DNA of 64,000 bases from Branchiostoma floridae (lineage: Eukaryota; Chordata; Leptocardii; Amphioxiformes; Branchiostomatidae). Within the stretch, counting starts at the first letter, position 1. Every line of letters starts with the position of its first letter. The stretch is from positions 11,632,953 to 11,696,952 of the forward strand of contig NC_049992.1 in NCBI RefSeq assembly GCF_000003815.2, written 5' to 3'. Shown here in pieces: positions 35,025-49,000 of this stretch. The position numbers were made by a program, and so were the translations under genes. The notes beneath the pieces were generated by a model. It did not search any database and was not told where the DNA came from. It saw only the letters and a list, made by a program, of their open reading frames with translations.

Positions 35025-38000
35025 GTAAGGAATCAGAAGGTATCCGGTTTCAATTCAGATCATTGATCACACGGATGTTTTTCTTAAGGAAGACCTTGAA
35101 GAAATCTTAACTATTTTGTTAACAAACAGAAGATGGTCTGATCTACTCCAATAGGAGGTCTGGTTTGAAAGTAGGTCTTTCTCTAGAACCTGTCCATTTG
35201 ACCTGGAGAAATTTGCTTGTTTGAAGTTGTTGGGACCTAAAAAAATTCCACCCTTCTTTCATGACATGAAATTCATGAATAAATGCCAATTCAACTTTAT
35301 GTAAGTTAACATCTTGGGCTTCTAAAATGATGAGTGGAAAAATTCAAAGGTGGAGAGGTGGTTGAAAGGAATACAAATGCTATTAGGGAGTAAGGAAAGG
35401 CAACTAGAAATTCACAATACCAAATGAAGACATATAAACTTGATTGGTTATGTTCAGTTAGCAGTCCGTAGATTATAATAATCATTGCGCATTGTACTTA
35501 CTAATTTGTACAACAGCCTTTCTCATTACATTAATTCATTCCCTTAATCATTAAGTTAATGGGAAAGATTGCTGCAGTTTGCTTTCATGTAGCTAGATGG
35601 TGCTTAACATATAGGAAACATGGTTTCCTGGCAATGATATATCATAAGTGAGCAAGTACTGATACTATACAGGCATTCGAGTGAGCTTTACATTGTGTGT
35701 GTGTGTTTGTGTGTTTGTACACTACAGATTGCCAGTATAGCTGAAATGATCAGCAAATACATGTAGTTAGGCCAAAAAGTTGTTACTCAATCAACTGGAT
35801 ATGATTTTGAGTATTAAACTGCTTTTTGACATATCTTTTTACCTGGGTGTCTAACCTACGTTCACGTACATGTAGTTAGAGTTTATAGGCAATGTTGTTT
35901 GAGATATTCTAAACAAATAATAGGTGGAGTCAAACATAAAGATCATGTTGAAATAGCAAGAGCTAAGAGAGTGATCAGTGAAGCAGGATTGCAAAGGCTG
36001 TTTGAATTTGTTGCCATGACCGTAGGTTGAAACGTTCTGTTTTGCTGACATGATGATGATGATCTGAACCTTGCCATGTATTCAGATTCATCCTCACATG
36101 ATTCAGTTTAATTCATGCCCATCAAAAGATTACTCTTGGCAACTTGCTTGGGTGAGTTTATTGATATGCACTCAGTTGACAACAAAGGACAGACACCAAA
36201 CCAACCAGGTGCCGTCAACTGCCGCCCTGTCTGGCCATCATTCTGGATCAATGACAAATGTACCCTGAGGGCTTGCCTCGTTATTGTCTACATCTTGGGG
36301 CTGAACAAGATCTGAGGTAGAACTTCCTTGACAAGATTCTACTTATTTATAAATGGGAATGTCATGGTATTTTTTGACTAAACATTTTGAACAAGCTTCT
36401 AGTGTCAACTCCCCCCCCCCCCCCCCGGCCCCCTCTATAGGTGAGTACATGTTTATTGGTGACAAGTGATCTAGAGATTTGTCTCCTGACAAGTGAGTTC
36501 TCTTCAAGAAGATGCTGTCAGTGATTAGTAGCATGCAGTTTTGATGCAGCATGCAGGATCTATTGTAGATTTTATGAAAATACCTGTTAATAATGTTCTA
36601 TAAATGAATCTTGTAGAGAAAAGATGTAGAAATAAAAGCACAAAACTGTGCTCGTGCTGTTCTGACATTTTGCCATATTTGGGCATACCTGCCCACTTTC
36701 AAAGGTGGGAGCTTGGAGTACCTTTTGTGATAGATATGAAAGGAGAACAGTTGTTAACACCGAGTTGTAAGCACGATTTTCTTCTCGTGTTAAATGGATA
36801 ATTACTCTGTCATTTCTGAAGTTTAAGTATACCCTGTACTTGATGTTTTTGTCTCTGTTTGTGTTTTTTTTGAGCGGGCAATGGTGAATCATCAAACAAA
36901 ATGGGAGAAGCAGCCAAGTGTGTAGGTAGCCTGAAGGCAAGGGTGTAGACTGTTATTGTTATCTCAGAGGTGACTAAACTTCACTTAAGCCAGCACCTGG
37001 CACAATTTCAATGTTTGATCAATGTTCAAAGGATGGGCATGGGGCACAGACCACTTGAGAAACTTAATAATCTTTCTTCTGTTTGTGATCTTGTCAAAGA
37101 AACTTCTTTAGTCTCCCCTTAAGGATTTATCTGGTAAAAAGTTAAGCTGCTTCGAGGTTTTCTTATTTTGTTCAGCTGCCAACGTGCTTAGCTCATCATA
37201 TTATAGATTAGAACCCCCCTTTCTATCTTTGTCCAACCACTGTATGGTACAATGTAGCTCGGTTTGCACTTATTCTGCCTGACTACTCACATTTGGGCGT
37301 GTTGTCACTGTTGGTAATTTTTTCCACTTTATTAAGTCACAAGACCAAGGATTTTTTAGTCGAAGCGTGGCAGCCCTGCTGGATGGATACATGTCTAGGA
37401 AATGCATTTTGAAACCTTTGTGCCGCCAGAAATGCCCGTACCTGTGAATAAGGTAGGCTTGTAAATTGTGTTGTCGTATACGTGTATGTGCTGTTGGCGG
37501 GACAACCGCAGAGGGTGTGTTGTTGTGTTACAATGTACAACACTATACTATAGAATGCAGTTTGAGGATGTATCTTCTTGGTGTATTTTACCATACAGTT
37601 GTATAGTAGACTGTCAGTCTGTTTCTTAAAATTTAGGGTGACAATCACCAAGAGTTTTTGATTTCTATATTATTAGGTAGCATTTTCTTATCCTTTTGTA
37701 TAAAAAGATCAACCCATGTCCTTTATAGATACTAGTACATACTCTGTGTGCCTGAGTATGTTTTATTACATTAAGATGTTTGTATCAGGGTTTCTTGCTT
37801 TAGAAACCCTGTATGCTTTATATCAGGCATCCTGCAAGTCATTTCAAAGCACACAGCTGCAGTCAGTAATACCATGATATGCCATTTTAGCTTTCTCTTC
37901 CACTCAGTGATACATCTCAGTAACAAGAGGTAGTAAAGTAAGAAGCTATGAATGTTTATGACAGAGATTATGGGGGCTATACCCCAGTCCTTGGTGTAAG

Positions 38001-38360
38001 CACACTCACACCTGTGCATATAAAACTTGAGAAGTCAGTGCCTGGTGAAAACTTGTTGTGCCAATGGCTGGATTTGTTTTTAGTACATCAGGTGATTGGG
38101 GTGGATGAATATGGTCACATTTTGACAACTTGAATATAATAATGTCATCAGTAAGAATATGTCAGAAAAGCCAGTATCTTTTCTTCAAGACCAATGTGTA
38201 TGGTTAGCATTTGCTATCTTGTTTGTGCTTAAACTAGTACTTGTACTAGTTGTAGCAATTAACTTCCATCCAATCTCAGCATTCACTACCTTTTAGTTTA
38301 ACTTCATGTATATGAAAGGAATACAGGACTTTTTCTGTCTTGATTTGTTTTGTTCCTTTC
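35025..38360. other. Intron-like stretch
   Basis: No further exon is supported. A run of 16 C lies at 36411-36426, and a GT-rich microsatellite near 35695-35720. Confidence 0.4.
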
Positions 38361-38363
38361 CAG

Positions 38364-38406
38364 AGAATATTCAATGATTCAGAAGTATGTCAGTGGAAAT
38401 TACAAC
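38364..38406 (+). CDS. Tentative gene: short internal exon
   Basis: Forty-three bases with a textbook acceptor (TTTTGTTCCTTTCCAG) and a GTAAGT donor. With two bases carried over it reads EYSMIQKYVSGNYN, phase 0 out. It joins to 42511 in phase. Confidence 0.45.
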
Positions 38407-40620
38407 GTAAGTTCCTAATGAGGAGACCAACATTCCATTAGGGTGTAAAAGCATAACAGTTATATGTCACCAATCAGGTGTTGCTGGGCAATGCTTAGTG
38501 AAACTGTGGCTGTATTTTATGGAAAATTATCCCATTTTGTGTTTATCAGTGGATTGTGCACTGCTTTGTACTCAGTCCACTTTGAACATTGATGTGACCC
38601 AATCATTGTAAAAATGTCAGGTTTACAACCAGCCTTTTCTATGTGGGCATGCCAACAGTCCTGGCAAAACAGTTACCATTCAGCTTGTAATAAAAACAGT
38701 TTAATCTTTTCGTAACAACTTTGACCATTCTTTACAGCATGATATTTTCAAGTTGAGGGTTGAAAAGTATAGGTAGTTTTAAAAAAAATCCCCATGTCCA
38801 TTGCTCCTCTTCTCAATATAGAAGCTGATTAGTGAGCCTATGAGGGAATATTGATTTATTTGGAAGATGTTGTTATTAGACACACCTGTCCAAACCTTCA
38901 TGTTGGAAGATCACTACAAATGACTGTTCTATTGGGCCAAGGACGTTCTAGCGAACCTGTGATTGTGACAGGTATTTTTGGCAAGCACTCTTCAGTTTGA
39001 GTTTCCCAGGGGTGCTGATGTTGGGATGTGAAAGGGATTCAAGTTTTCAAAACACTTTTGACTTTCTTTTTTTTGTTTTGAAGAAGTTTGTCATCATGTT
39101 GCTAGTGTTTGATATATGAATGTTCATGTTGGCGGTATCAGTGAACTTTATCTTGAAAACAACATTAGGAGTAATGTATGAGCCATAATGAACGTAAAGC
39201 ATGTAGATGCCAGGAGAAAGAAAAGGGTTTCTCATAAACTCTTGACAAGCCCTCTTTTAAGTGTGTACTCTTTTCTGAATCTTAACTCAAGTGAAGCTCT
39301 CTGCCACACAGAAGACTGAGCTAACTTTGCACAATTACAGCAGCAGTGATGTTGGGTGGTTTTGTTAATGAGGTAAGTTTGGTTTGTCTTTGGTACATGT
39401 ACATGTATAAGTAAGTGTTCCATTTGCCAATTACTATAATCACATTTTGTAAACATTTATCTGGGAGGGGTGATTTGTACTGGAGTTTAGGTTGTTACAT
39501 TTGAAAAGGTGCAAGTTTTTGCTTGGCGATTAAACTTTCAGCAGCTGTACACCTGAAAATTTGTTCTGCAAGGCAACTAATGTAGCATGCTAAAGGGTAA
39601 TAGTATGCTATACAAGGCACGCAAGGTAAGACGTTGTGTCAACCTACACAGCTTGCTGAAAGCAGACCTAAAGCACAGAGGGCAAGCCCTTTCTACAACT
39701 GTGTAGAGCTAAGGAAGCTTGCAGGATGCAAAGCACATTGGAGAAAAATGAAGAAAGACTGAATGCAGTTACAGGACTCTTCAAAGACAGTAGATGCAGA
39801 GCACAATGATGATGATGAATTTGCTATACACTGGTATCGGTTTTGGGAGCTAAATTAGAAGTGCCAAAATCTATTCTTTTCTCCATTTGTGATGCCCTTA
39901 CTGATGATGGCTTTGTGATCATGGCTTTTGGACCGGTATTCTCATGTGTGCTATAAAACTGGCTAATGTTCATATTTGAATTGCAAATGTAAAAAAAAAT
40001 GTATATTTTACTTTTGCAAAAGTGTAAATCCGTTTCATATGCTATTATTGTGTGACAAGTTATGGTGTCTTAACTCCAAGGCAACTACGAATTATTATCC
40101 TGATCCTTTATAATTAATTCTATTCCGATACCTTTGCCTCCAACCAGGCAAGACTCAAGCCGGTAAATTGCTAGCTTTTCAGACAAAATATTCAGAGGTC
40201 AATGGGCTTGCTGAATTGAAGCATGCTGCCTGCCTGGGTAAATGGTATGTCCTTGATGGATGGTAACAGCTGGGGAGAGATGTCCTTGATGGTGAACCTG
40301 GTGCTATAATAGGCCAGCGGGCCCTGATGCACCCTGCACAATACCCTTACATGTCGAGTCCCAACCAAGGTGACGTGTGGATGTGGAACACAGAAGGGGC
40401 ATCTGCAGATACTGAACATTAACTCTGTCAATTTCATACTTGATGGTGCTGTTGATTGACCTTGCTCTCAGCCAATGACAACGAGCTGAACACAGGGCGA
40501 CGCCCCTGATATCGAGAGGCCATCTGAACGATCTAATGTGATGTAGACCTGGGGATAGACAGAAAGAGGCCCATCGCTCGACAGAATCCCTAGATTTAAT
40601 GGATTTGCTGTATTGACCGC
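38407..40620. other. Intron-like stretch
   Basis: No exon or clear mobile element seen. It contains ACATGTACATGTA palindromic runs near 39397, a motif that recurs across the window. Confidence 0.35.
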
Positions 40621-40626
40621 GGAGGC

Positions 40627-40752
40627 ATGATGGCGATGCAGAGTGGTGGAGGAAGGAATGATGGAGGTTTGGAGAGCAAAAACCTGACGACCCTGTCTGC
40701 CGGGTTGTTCCATGTCACCAGCATCCCCTTTGACATGCTCCTTGCTTCACAG
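40627..40752 (+). CDS. Tentative gene: alternative first coding exon 3
   Basis: Forty-two codons start at ATG ATG and end in TCA CAG with a GTAATA donor, phase 0. The text is MMAMQSGGGRNDGG, then LESKNLTTLSAGLFHVTSIP, then FDMLLASQ. No in-frame acceptor with a pyrimidine tract lies upstream, which fits a first exon. Antisense open frames cover the same bases but have no splice logic. It would splice to 42511 in phase 0. Confidence 0.4.
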
Positions 40753-41599
40753 GTAATAATTTCAGGTGGAATCAATACATGTGACATGTAGATGAGAAGC
40801 TGGGAAAGGGGGAGGGGGATGCTTGTGATATTCATGCATTGGTATATATGTGGGCTAGATCGGACTGTTAATTGCATAGTAATAAGAAAATCATACTTGT
40901 AATATATGGTGCTGGATGGCTCATTATGTTTCGCCGGTAGGGAAAAACATATTATTTTTGCTGGCGTGTTCTTTTCTTTCTTCTGTCAGTAGCCAATCAG
41001 TCTCAGCCTTAGTTAGCTATTAGCTGTTCTTGTATCTAAATAGGAGCATTTTTTTTACTCGCCCACAATATTATGGGGTGAGTTTAATGGTATAATGTAA
41101 TGATGTTAAACACCTGGTTGCAAAACCAAGCAGATGTAGTTTTTCTTTTTCACAATACTTAAGGGCAAGCTTATTGGTATATATACATGTAGTATGTGTG
41201 CTACTGCAAATAGCTTGAAAAAAGGCTATTAGGAAAACATTCTAAATTTTTTTTTGCTATTTTTTTTGTATCAAGCCTTGTAAACAACACGTGGGTATTG
41301 AGAAATTCTAAAATGAAAGGAATTAGTTTTATCATACCTTGACCTAGTCATCTCTTTAAATACCAACTCAAAACCATACAATATTTGCATTGTTTTGTAT
41401 GAAATCAGCATATAAAATGATCCCCTTAAAAATTGTTTCACAGGATAGATTTGGCAATTTAACAGTTCACCGTTCTTCTTCTTGTCAGAATACCCACAAA
41501 GACCATGTCAGTGAAAGTGTGTTCATACCCTGGGGTATACATGTAGGTCAGCCAGCTTATTACAGGTGGTTATTACCTGCATGTATGCAGGTATGGTTT

Positions 41600-42215
41600 T
41601 GATGCTGGTGGGAACTTTTCGGTAGCCGGGGATGTAGGGCGCTGTATCTCGTGAACGGATGGTGCGAGCACGACGATTTTTGGTACGTGGGTTGGGGGTG
41701 GTAGCCTAACACTCAGGTTTGATTTTGGGCCTCCTGGCATTTGAAGTTGACATTGCAGGTGGCATTTTTGGTGTTTTTGGGGCACTTTTGGCGCTGTGTG
41801 TCCGGAACGATACGCGCGATTGCGACGATTTTTGGTGCATGGGTGGGGGGTTGTTGCCTAGGATTGACTTTGGGCCTTGTCGCGTTTGAACTTGACCCGG
41901 CAGGTCGAATTTTGTGTCCGAGAGGGGTGTTTCCGGAGTTATATCTTCTGAACGGCTGGTGCTGGCGCGATGATATTTGGCACATGTGTCGGCGGTGGCT
42001 GAATAATGCTCAATTTTGATTTTGGCGCCCTTGGTGCTTGAACTTGACATTTTAGGTTACCTTTTGTGCGGGCACGGGGCGTGCGCTGTATCTCCGGAAC
42101 GCAAGGTACCATTGTGTTGCTATTTGGTACGTGAGTTGTTTGTGGTGTCCTGGTGGTCAGGTTTGATTTTGGGCCTCCTAGTGCTTGAACTTGATACTGT
42201 ATAGGTTGATCCTGT
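41600..42215. repeat. Tandem repeat of about 150-165 bp, four diverged copies
   Basis: Each unit carries GCGCTGTATCTC or a relative (TATATCTTCTGAACG), a CGACGATTTTTGG or GATGATATTTGGCAC block, TTTGATTTTGGGCCTCCT or a variant, and CTTGAACTTGAC. The copies differ substantially. They probably derive from the interior of an unnamed transposon. Confidence 0.75.
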
Positions 42216-42510
42216 TTTTGTGTGGTTGGGGCATCCTCCCAATATCTGCTTGGTTTTAAAAACAGATTATGGTTGGGTGTAGAACCATCATCTGGCCTGG
42301 GCCACCTTCAATGTATCAGGTTACTTAGTGGCACTGACAGTTTGCCAGATGACGGGAGTGTACAAGATTATATATCTGTTGGTCAGGTATAATTGGAGTT
42401 TGCTTATTACTCTTTGTTGTGTTTCTAGAGCTGTATAGTACTGAGTTTTAAGTTTCGGTACAAGTTCCTTTACCCTGTTGGCAATCATAGTTGAACTTGA
42501 ACTTAAACAG

Positions 42511-42570
42511 AAGAAGATGCAATTTTCTAATGTGGAGGAGAACTGTATAGAGTGTGGGCATAAGAGAAAG
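42511..42570 (+). CDS. Tentative gene: internal exon with CxxC-H-KRK motif
   Basis: Twenty codons, KKMQFSNVEENCIECGHKRK, between AAACAG and GTATGTG; phase 0 on both sides. The CxxCxH and basic tail echo the exon at 29124 (C, C, H, then RRR). The acceptor pyrimidine tract is weak, but the donor is good. It would join the chains starting at 32425, at 40627 and at 17613. Confidence 0.4.
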
Positions 42571-42891
42571 GTATGTGTATGATTTGTCCTGTGTTTCTTT
42601 TTGTTTCTTTGGTAATGCCATTTCCATACTGTATACAGGTAATTTGTTGTTTTGGGCTAGTCATATTCGCTTGGTTTTTGGGCCTGCTTAATCTATGGTA
42701 CAGGCAGGGTTAAGTGGTGGAGGCTTAGCTTTGTTCTGTTTTAAATTCAGTATCGTTGGTTGCATTTTGTCGCGGCAAATATATGATGAAATTCCCCTTC
42801 TAAGCAACTGCTCATTGGTTTGCGGGGATGTTTGCTGGGTGTTTGCTCTGACTACAACAGCTTCTGAACTTTTCAAAGCTTCCATTGCCAG

Positions 42892-42995
42892 TAGTCTGTG
42901 TAACACAAACTCCGCTGTCCAGGGCTGTAACTGGCCCCTCCCCGCGGGCCGGCGGATGTTTGGCGGGCTGCTATAAGCGAGATTTAATCAGGCTA
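42892..42995 (+). mobile_element. TAGYCTG MITE family, copy B, with 9-bp duplication
   Basis: The element runs from TAGTCTGTGTAAC to TTTAATCAGGCTA. CATTGCCAG lies directly on both sides (42883-42891 and 42996-43004), an exact 9-bp target duplication. The ends are short inverted repeats, TAGYCTG. A 9-bp duplication is usual for Mutator-like elements; superfamily assignment is inference. Confidence 0.9.
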
Positions 42996-43009
42996 CATTG
43001 CCAGCAGCT

Positions 43010-45240
43010 TGCCATCTATAAATGGGATTGACAAGGACATTTTTCATAGTAAATTATGCTGTTAAATTTGGCTTAGATATTACAGGAGATTTAGGTTTGG
43101 GTTGGATGGATTGAATGAAAATATCATACCACCCTGGGGACTAACTGTTGCTGCTGCATGGGGGCTACCACTATTCATATTGTCTAATGTCTATGGAACT
43201 ACAGATAAAAGTATCATTGGTCAAATTATGCAAGTAACATTCCGATGTCAAGTGAATAACACCCCAGAAATAAATCTTTAATGAATATCATTGGAAGAAC
43301 ACAAACCAAGGAGACTTAGCAGCTGCATTAGGTCAGTACATTGAAATAAGAAGATATTAGTATATCATGTGACAGAGTAACTACATGTGCATGGGCCATC
43401 TGAGACAAAAAAAGGTAGCGTCTCAACAACTTCAAAGTACTGTGGTTGGTTACATACTTAAGAAATCCAAAATAAGTAATGTTCATCCATGTCCAAACTT
43501 ACAAATTCAGAAAATGGAATTTCAGAGTCAGACTTTTGCATGGTGCACAACCAACACGGTAAAAAGCTCATTTTTCCAACCACGTACCACAGACAAAAAG
43601 GCAAAAATACCCAATAGGTCTACAGAAACCCAATACATTTCATGCAGGCCTGAGGTCTACGAACTCTTGTTAGATTTGTACTTGTGACCTTCCGCCTTCA
43701 TATCATGTGCAAACAGGTACATTAGGGCGATAACGTTGTTAGACTGAAGTCCGTTACCAAGAGCTACCTAAAAGTAAAACATGCTAGGGCAGAAAGAATC
43801 ATTGCTTTGCTACATTTGTAAGCATTCAAGTTTGCAAGCTTTTTTCCTTGACTTGTAATTTGTGTTAGTCAGAGATATTTCAAGTGAGAACCAGGAAAGC
43901 TGGAAATGAAATTTTCTTGCTAATATTGCTATGCAGAAGAAGTTTCATTGGAAGGCTTTTTGTTTAGTGCTCTTAAAGCTAGTGAATGAGTGTTCAGCCT
44001 GGCATTTGGTGACCTCAGAGTTCACCATTTTGCAGAATGTTGTGAAATACTACACATCCCTGTTCATAGCAAGACAAACACATTCAGCAGTCCACAGGAT
44101 TTGGTATTCAAGAAATCCCTACTGTCTTCTATAGTGTACGGATGGTGGAATCTATTTACCCAACATGTACATTGACATACCGGTAACTCTTACTGTTATG
44201 TGAAGAAGTGGATACTGTTTTCTTTGGGTGTAAGTAGCTTTTTGTGACATTTTTGAAATTGCTGCTATCGCATTCAGAAACGGATGACCCTCGAAAATAA
44301 CTAAATGCTGTGTTATACAGGTGGGCTATTTGGTAGTACTTGATCCTGTTATAAAACACAATTTCTGAGCCTTCCGTTCCTCTTGCAAGAGGATTGCTAT
44401 GACAAATAGAGTGGGTTTTACCTGTCCTAATGCTCCTTACAAAAGGCTGTCCTAATCTAGCAATATTGAGGAGAAACAACAGTATCCTCTGTAGTCAAAG
44501 TTGTTATCCATACAAAACGTAGAATGATGCCAACCAAGGTTACAAAATACTTCGAACATAGCGGAACACATCATTATAGACTATGAGGTATGTTTGTTTT
44601 AAGAGAATAGGCTTTACGCTTCAAGAAACTGAAGAAGGAAAAAAGGAAAGCGGTGACTTAAACAAGCTGGCCAACTTCAAGGTTGTTTACAAAACTCAAG
44701 AAGTAAACTCAAGAAGGAAAAAAGTATTCATTTCACAGGTCTGGGACAATCGGCATGCCTCCTTGCTTAAAGGCTTTGTTCGTAATAGTGGTCTTAAGAC
44801 TAAGGCTTTCCTGTCTGTAAAGTCCTGAAAGCCAAGTTCGTGTGACTGTTTGTTTCATCAGTGAGTCGTATCTAATCTCAGGTTTGTTTGAATTGTTCTC
44901 TGCAGCTGTAGGTGTTGTCTGTAATGTCTGGTGTTAGACTTCCTTTACAAGAAGTTCCATTTCAATTGTGACATAAAACGCCAAAATTCCAATTATACAA
45001 TAGCCTTACATGAGGTTCAAATGCACATTTGGATGAGGAACTTCATTAGTTATATAGGTGATTGTCAATGTCTACATATTTCTCTAAACCATTTAGTTCT
45101 TATCACCTTTGTACATAGCCATAGGTTATCCTAGGCCTTGTCTTGGTGTGTGTTTTTATCAAGGTAGTCTCCAGCTTTAATAATTTTCCTACCAACTCCT
45201 TATTTGGGAGTCCTAAATTGTTGCTAAATCTGTCACTTTA
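43010..45240. other. Intron-like stretch
   Basis: I see no splice-supported exon. Long open frames here lack coding structure. Confidence 0.35.
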
Positions 45241-45248
45241 AGTTTAAG

Positions 45249-45293
45249 CTTATGAATGTATATCTTATAAATTATAAGATATACATTCATAAG
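45249..45293. repeat. Perfect AT-rich palindrome, 22-bp arms
   Basis: Arms 45249-45270 (starting CTTATGAATGTATATC) and 45272-45293 (ending GATATACATTCATAAG) are exact reverse complements around a single A. It could extrude as a cruciform or be the relic of an inverted duplication. Confidence 0.95.
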
Positions 45294-46379
45294 TTATAAA
45301 CCTCATGTCATGTAGATATGTTTTGATTTTTTGTAACTGATGTGCAGGGAAGAACTTTACTTTTCCTATCAAACAGTTTTCCTTCCTTGGACTGAAGGAT
45401 GTGTCCTGTAAATAGCCCTGGTTTCCATTGAATAACAGATTAGGATAGACCAATATTCCTTACAACTTTTTACGATTTAGAAGCCCTAGCCCAGATGGGG
45501 AGGTAATGCTTCAATAGCTCCCATCTGCAGTGGAATGGCTTCTGCCCCATTCTCTCCGTATTAACCCAATTAAATTCTTCACCAATCAGGAAACAGATAG
45601 AGCCCTTGTGCTTCCAAGAAATTGCTTTCCTAAAGTTTATGATGTGTGTCACGTCCCGGAAACCATTGATGAATACTGTGATTATCGGTGGGCCCTAATG
45701 GGGAAAGTAGTAAAAACCCTCGTACAACAGAATGTTAAATTTAGTCCAAACAGAACAGTGGTTGTTCCTAACAACTTTTATGTGAATATTTATCACAGTA
45801 TGTTATTCCTTTTGACACCCTTTGGATTATGTATAACTATAGGTATGTTGTACATTAACTTTAGTTTGTCAGCCTTTATGACTAGGTAGCTGTGGCCTAT
45901 AATAAATGGATATTTGGGAAACAATGATATAGGCTAGAACGACTTCCTGCAATGATGCAAGCCATAGGTCAGGTGATTACCTTAATTTTATTGTTGTGCA
46001 TGCAGCTTTAACCTTTGACATCTTCTCCTACCAAATAAGGGAATTACGATAGGCAGGAAGTGGGATGGCCAACCGCCTGTCTGCCACCTGTCTGCGTTGG
46101 TTTTCATCTGGTTTGTTGCGCAGGAAATTAACTAGTCTCAATGGTTAACCACTCTTGCTTCCTGCTGGCCAAAGTGTTTATCTTTGTGTTTGAAAGATAA
46201 CGTTTTTCCAACTTTAAGTCCTGTCCAGAAATTGGGACATAGCTGCATTATGTTTGCATTCAGTCTGGACATGCCATGGAAATAGATTGAACAGTAGATT
46301 GCAATGTTACCAGTTTGCATTGTTTATAACATGTACATCACATGACTAGACTTCTGAACGCTTAATTGCCTTCGCTGTG

Positions 46380-46670
46380 TTCGCTACTCGTTGTGTTTTG
46401 AACTGTTTTATATATGTATGATAATATCCTATATATATGTATGATATTCTATGAACATCTGTGATTTAAACACCCCGAAACTGTATCAACTGTAAACGTC
46501 GTTGACCGACGATTTTAACTTGTGTATTTAGACCAGTATATTTTAATCAGTGTATCTAGAGCTCTTGACATTTTTATCTTGTGTAGTTTACCACGCAATT
46601 CAGCCGTTGGCTGCAAGGTGGCAACTGTGACGTCTGACTTTTGAATAAACCATTATTATTATTATTATGT
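46380..46670 (+). mobile_element. Probable LINE 3' end with (ATT)n tail
   Basis: The segment ends GCTGCAAGGTGGCAACTGTG, then ACGTCTGACTTTTGAATAAA and an (ATT)n run before ATGTAACG. AATAAA followed by a short simple-repeat tail fits a LINE 3' untranslated region. No coding part is identified. Confidence 0.45.
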
Positions 46671-49000
46671 AACGTTTAATCAAAGTCTTTACCTAAATCA
46701 CTTCCTGTATTTTAGGAAGTGGCTAAAACATTCTCTAATGACAAGATTGACCAAAGTGTTATCTTCCCACCTTTTGTGGACCTAAAAACCCCCAAACCCT
46801 AAAAAGGTATCAGCCCAAAATATGATTCATGTTATCAAGGAGGTTAAAAAGGACATTGTAAAAATCATATCTTTGAACCATAACATTACATGGAGTGGGG
46901 AGTTTCTGGACAAGGCTGGGAAGGTTTGTTTACATTGTGAGAAAACAGGCTCCAACTTTCCGGTCAAACTCAAAGGGCAAACAATCAAAATGTCAGTTTC
47001 TTGGTGGCCCAAACTGTTTAAGTCCTTTTTTTCATAAAGTGAGTTTTTGCAGGCATGTTATGCAATGTCCTTGGTTATTGACAGTAAGTGAGTGGGTGAA
47101 TGACTACTTAAAGAATGATTGTACTTTGACAAGGTATGAACAGTATTCTAAAACTTCACTCACTCAATTTGATGGCTCTTCTAAAAACTCTAGAATCAAT
47201 ACACCATAAACATCACTTGATGTCATTGAATACACAGATGCCTATGTTTTTATAAGATCAAAGATGTTCAAAAAGATTTTCTTTCTGAATATGCCATGAA
47301 TGACATGTTTGCTTACAATTAACATTTGCATGATCTTCTGTCTGTTCTACATTGCACTTGAAAGGAAAAGAACAAAAAAATCATCAGGAGAAAAGGCTTG
47401 TTTGGAGACAGTACTTGTACCAATTTCCATGTTTGTCCTGTAAGTTGTTAATTAGCCCAATTGACTGGCTTATTAGCTGACTAATTAGCATATGTTAAAG
47501 CACCCCTGTTGGCAGTTTGCACTTGAAACAACTTGCGAGTGAAGAGCTGAATAGCTGACAATACAGGATTCAAGTCAGAGGCGGCGGCACGAAATTTTGA
47601 CTGGGGGGGCGAGATTTGATCCACCTCAATATGACCGAATCCGCCTGGGCGCGCGCCGTAGGCGCGCGCGGTCGCGCCGAAGGCGCGACCCTACTAGGGG
47701 GGTCCGGGGGCATGCTCCCCCGGAAAAATTTGAAATCTAGACCCTCTGAAACGCTATTTCCTGCATTTTGATCGGCAAATTTTGCTGACATAGATAGCTG
47801 AGTTTAGTGACATCTTCAGGGAAAACTTACTGGCCCACGCGACTTGAGGGCGGGGCATCTGACGCAACTCATTCCCAATTAAGTATTACGTCTTGTAAGA
47901 CTAGGCCACAATTATGGGCCGTCCTGTGTTTCACCAACAAAGATTGTCGAAATGCTTTAATTGATATAACTGCTTTCTTTTTCTCTGTTTCAGACTCGAG
48001 TTGTAAAATACGATGTGGGTACAGTTCGCTTGGCACAACATCTTTGTGCTTGTCTACAGTTACAGTTTTTACATTTAGCGTTAATACTTCGGTTCTGTTT
48101 TTGTTCTTTATTCATTAGTTTTCCGTTGTTCCGAAAACCTTTTTACTAACATTCCTGTTCCTATAACTTATAGTTCTAACATCTGCCTAGATAAGAGACA
48201 ACTCACCAAACGTTTTGAAGAGTCTAACAAATAACTTTATTATGAATAAGTTCCGTCAACGATGTCTGAAGATGTAACCTGGTCGAACGAGGCGCGAGGG
48301 CTCTGCTTCACAGCGACTCGCATCGTCTGATATCTTCACTTAACTTAACACTGCTAGTAAGCATCAAATACTACAAGGAGATGCCTTGAACAATCACTAT
48401 ACATGTCTATATATAATGGTACCTTGAAATAAAGCGTGAGGTCGCGATACTACACACTACTGGACGAAAATACACATTTTGGAGCAGGTAAGTCGGAAAT
48501 GTACGTCACATCAAGATTCCAAGATGGCGGTGCCCACGCAGGCCTGACAGTCCCAACATGCACAGCGTCGGTAGGTGCTAGTATTTTACGTCATATGTTT
48601 GAGCGATAATGCAATAGGTCTGAAATAACTTATGCTAACACATACTACTACTACTACTGTCAGTCAGTCTATGATACTACGCAAAGGAACTAATTATAAG
48701 GCGCAATGGAGACTACAATGCAAAAAGATATACACATAAAACATCCACGTACATGACACGTAGATATATTTCTAGGAATGGCCGTATCATCAGTATACGG
48801 ATAACATCCTCTGAAAAAGTGATACGAGATAAAAAGAGATATGAAAATAAACAAAGTTCCGCTAAAATAAGTTGCCATCAGTATGGAATCAAGTACATTT
48901 AGTATGGTATACTGAACAAACATCTTTCATTTTTGGTCTTTTACATCTTTGACTGTGGAATTTACTTTGGCATTCTATGACTTTAGTATCCGTTAAGATG

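Noticed and set aside
40468..40877. Minus-strand open frames opposite the exon at 40627
   Set aside because: The plus strand has a start codon, donor and matching phase; the minus frames have none.
45530..45889. 119-codon plus-strand open frame
   Set aside because: It lacks an ATG near its start, a domain and convincing splice sites.
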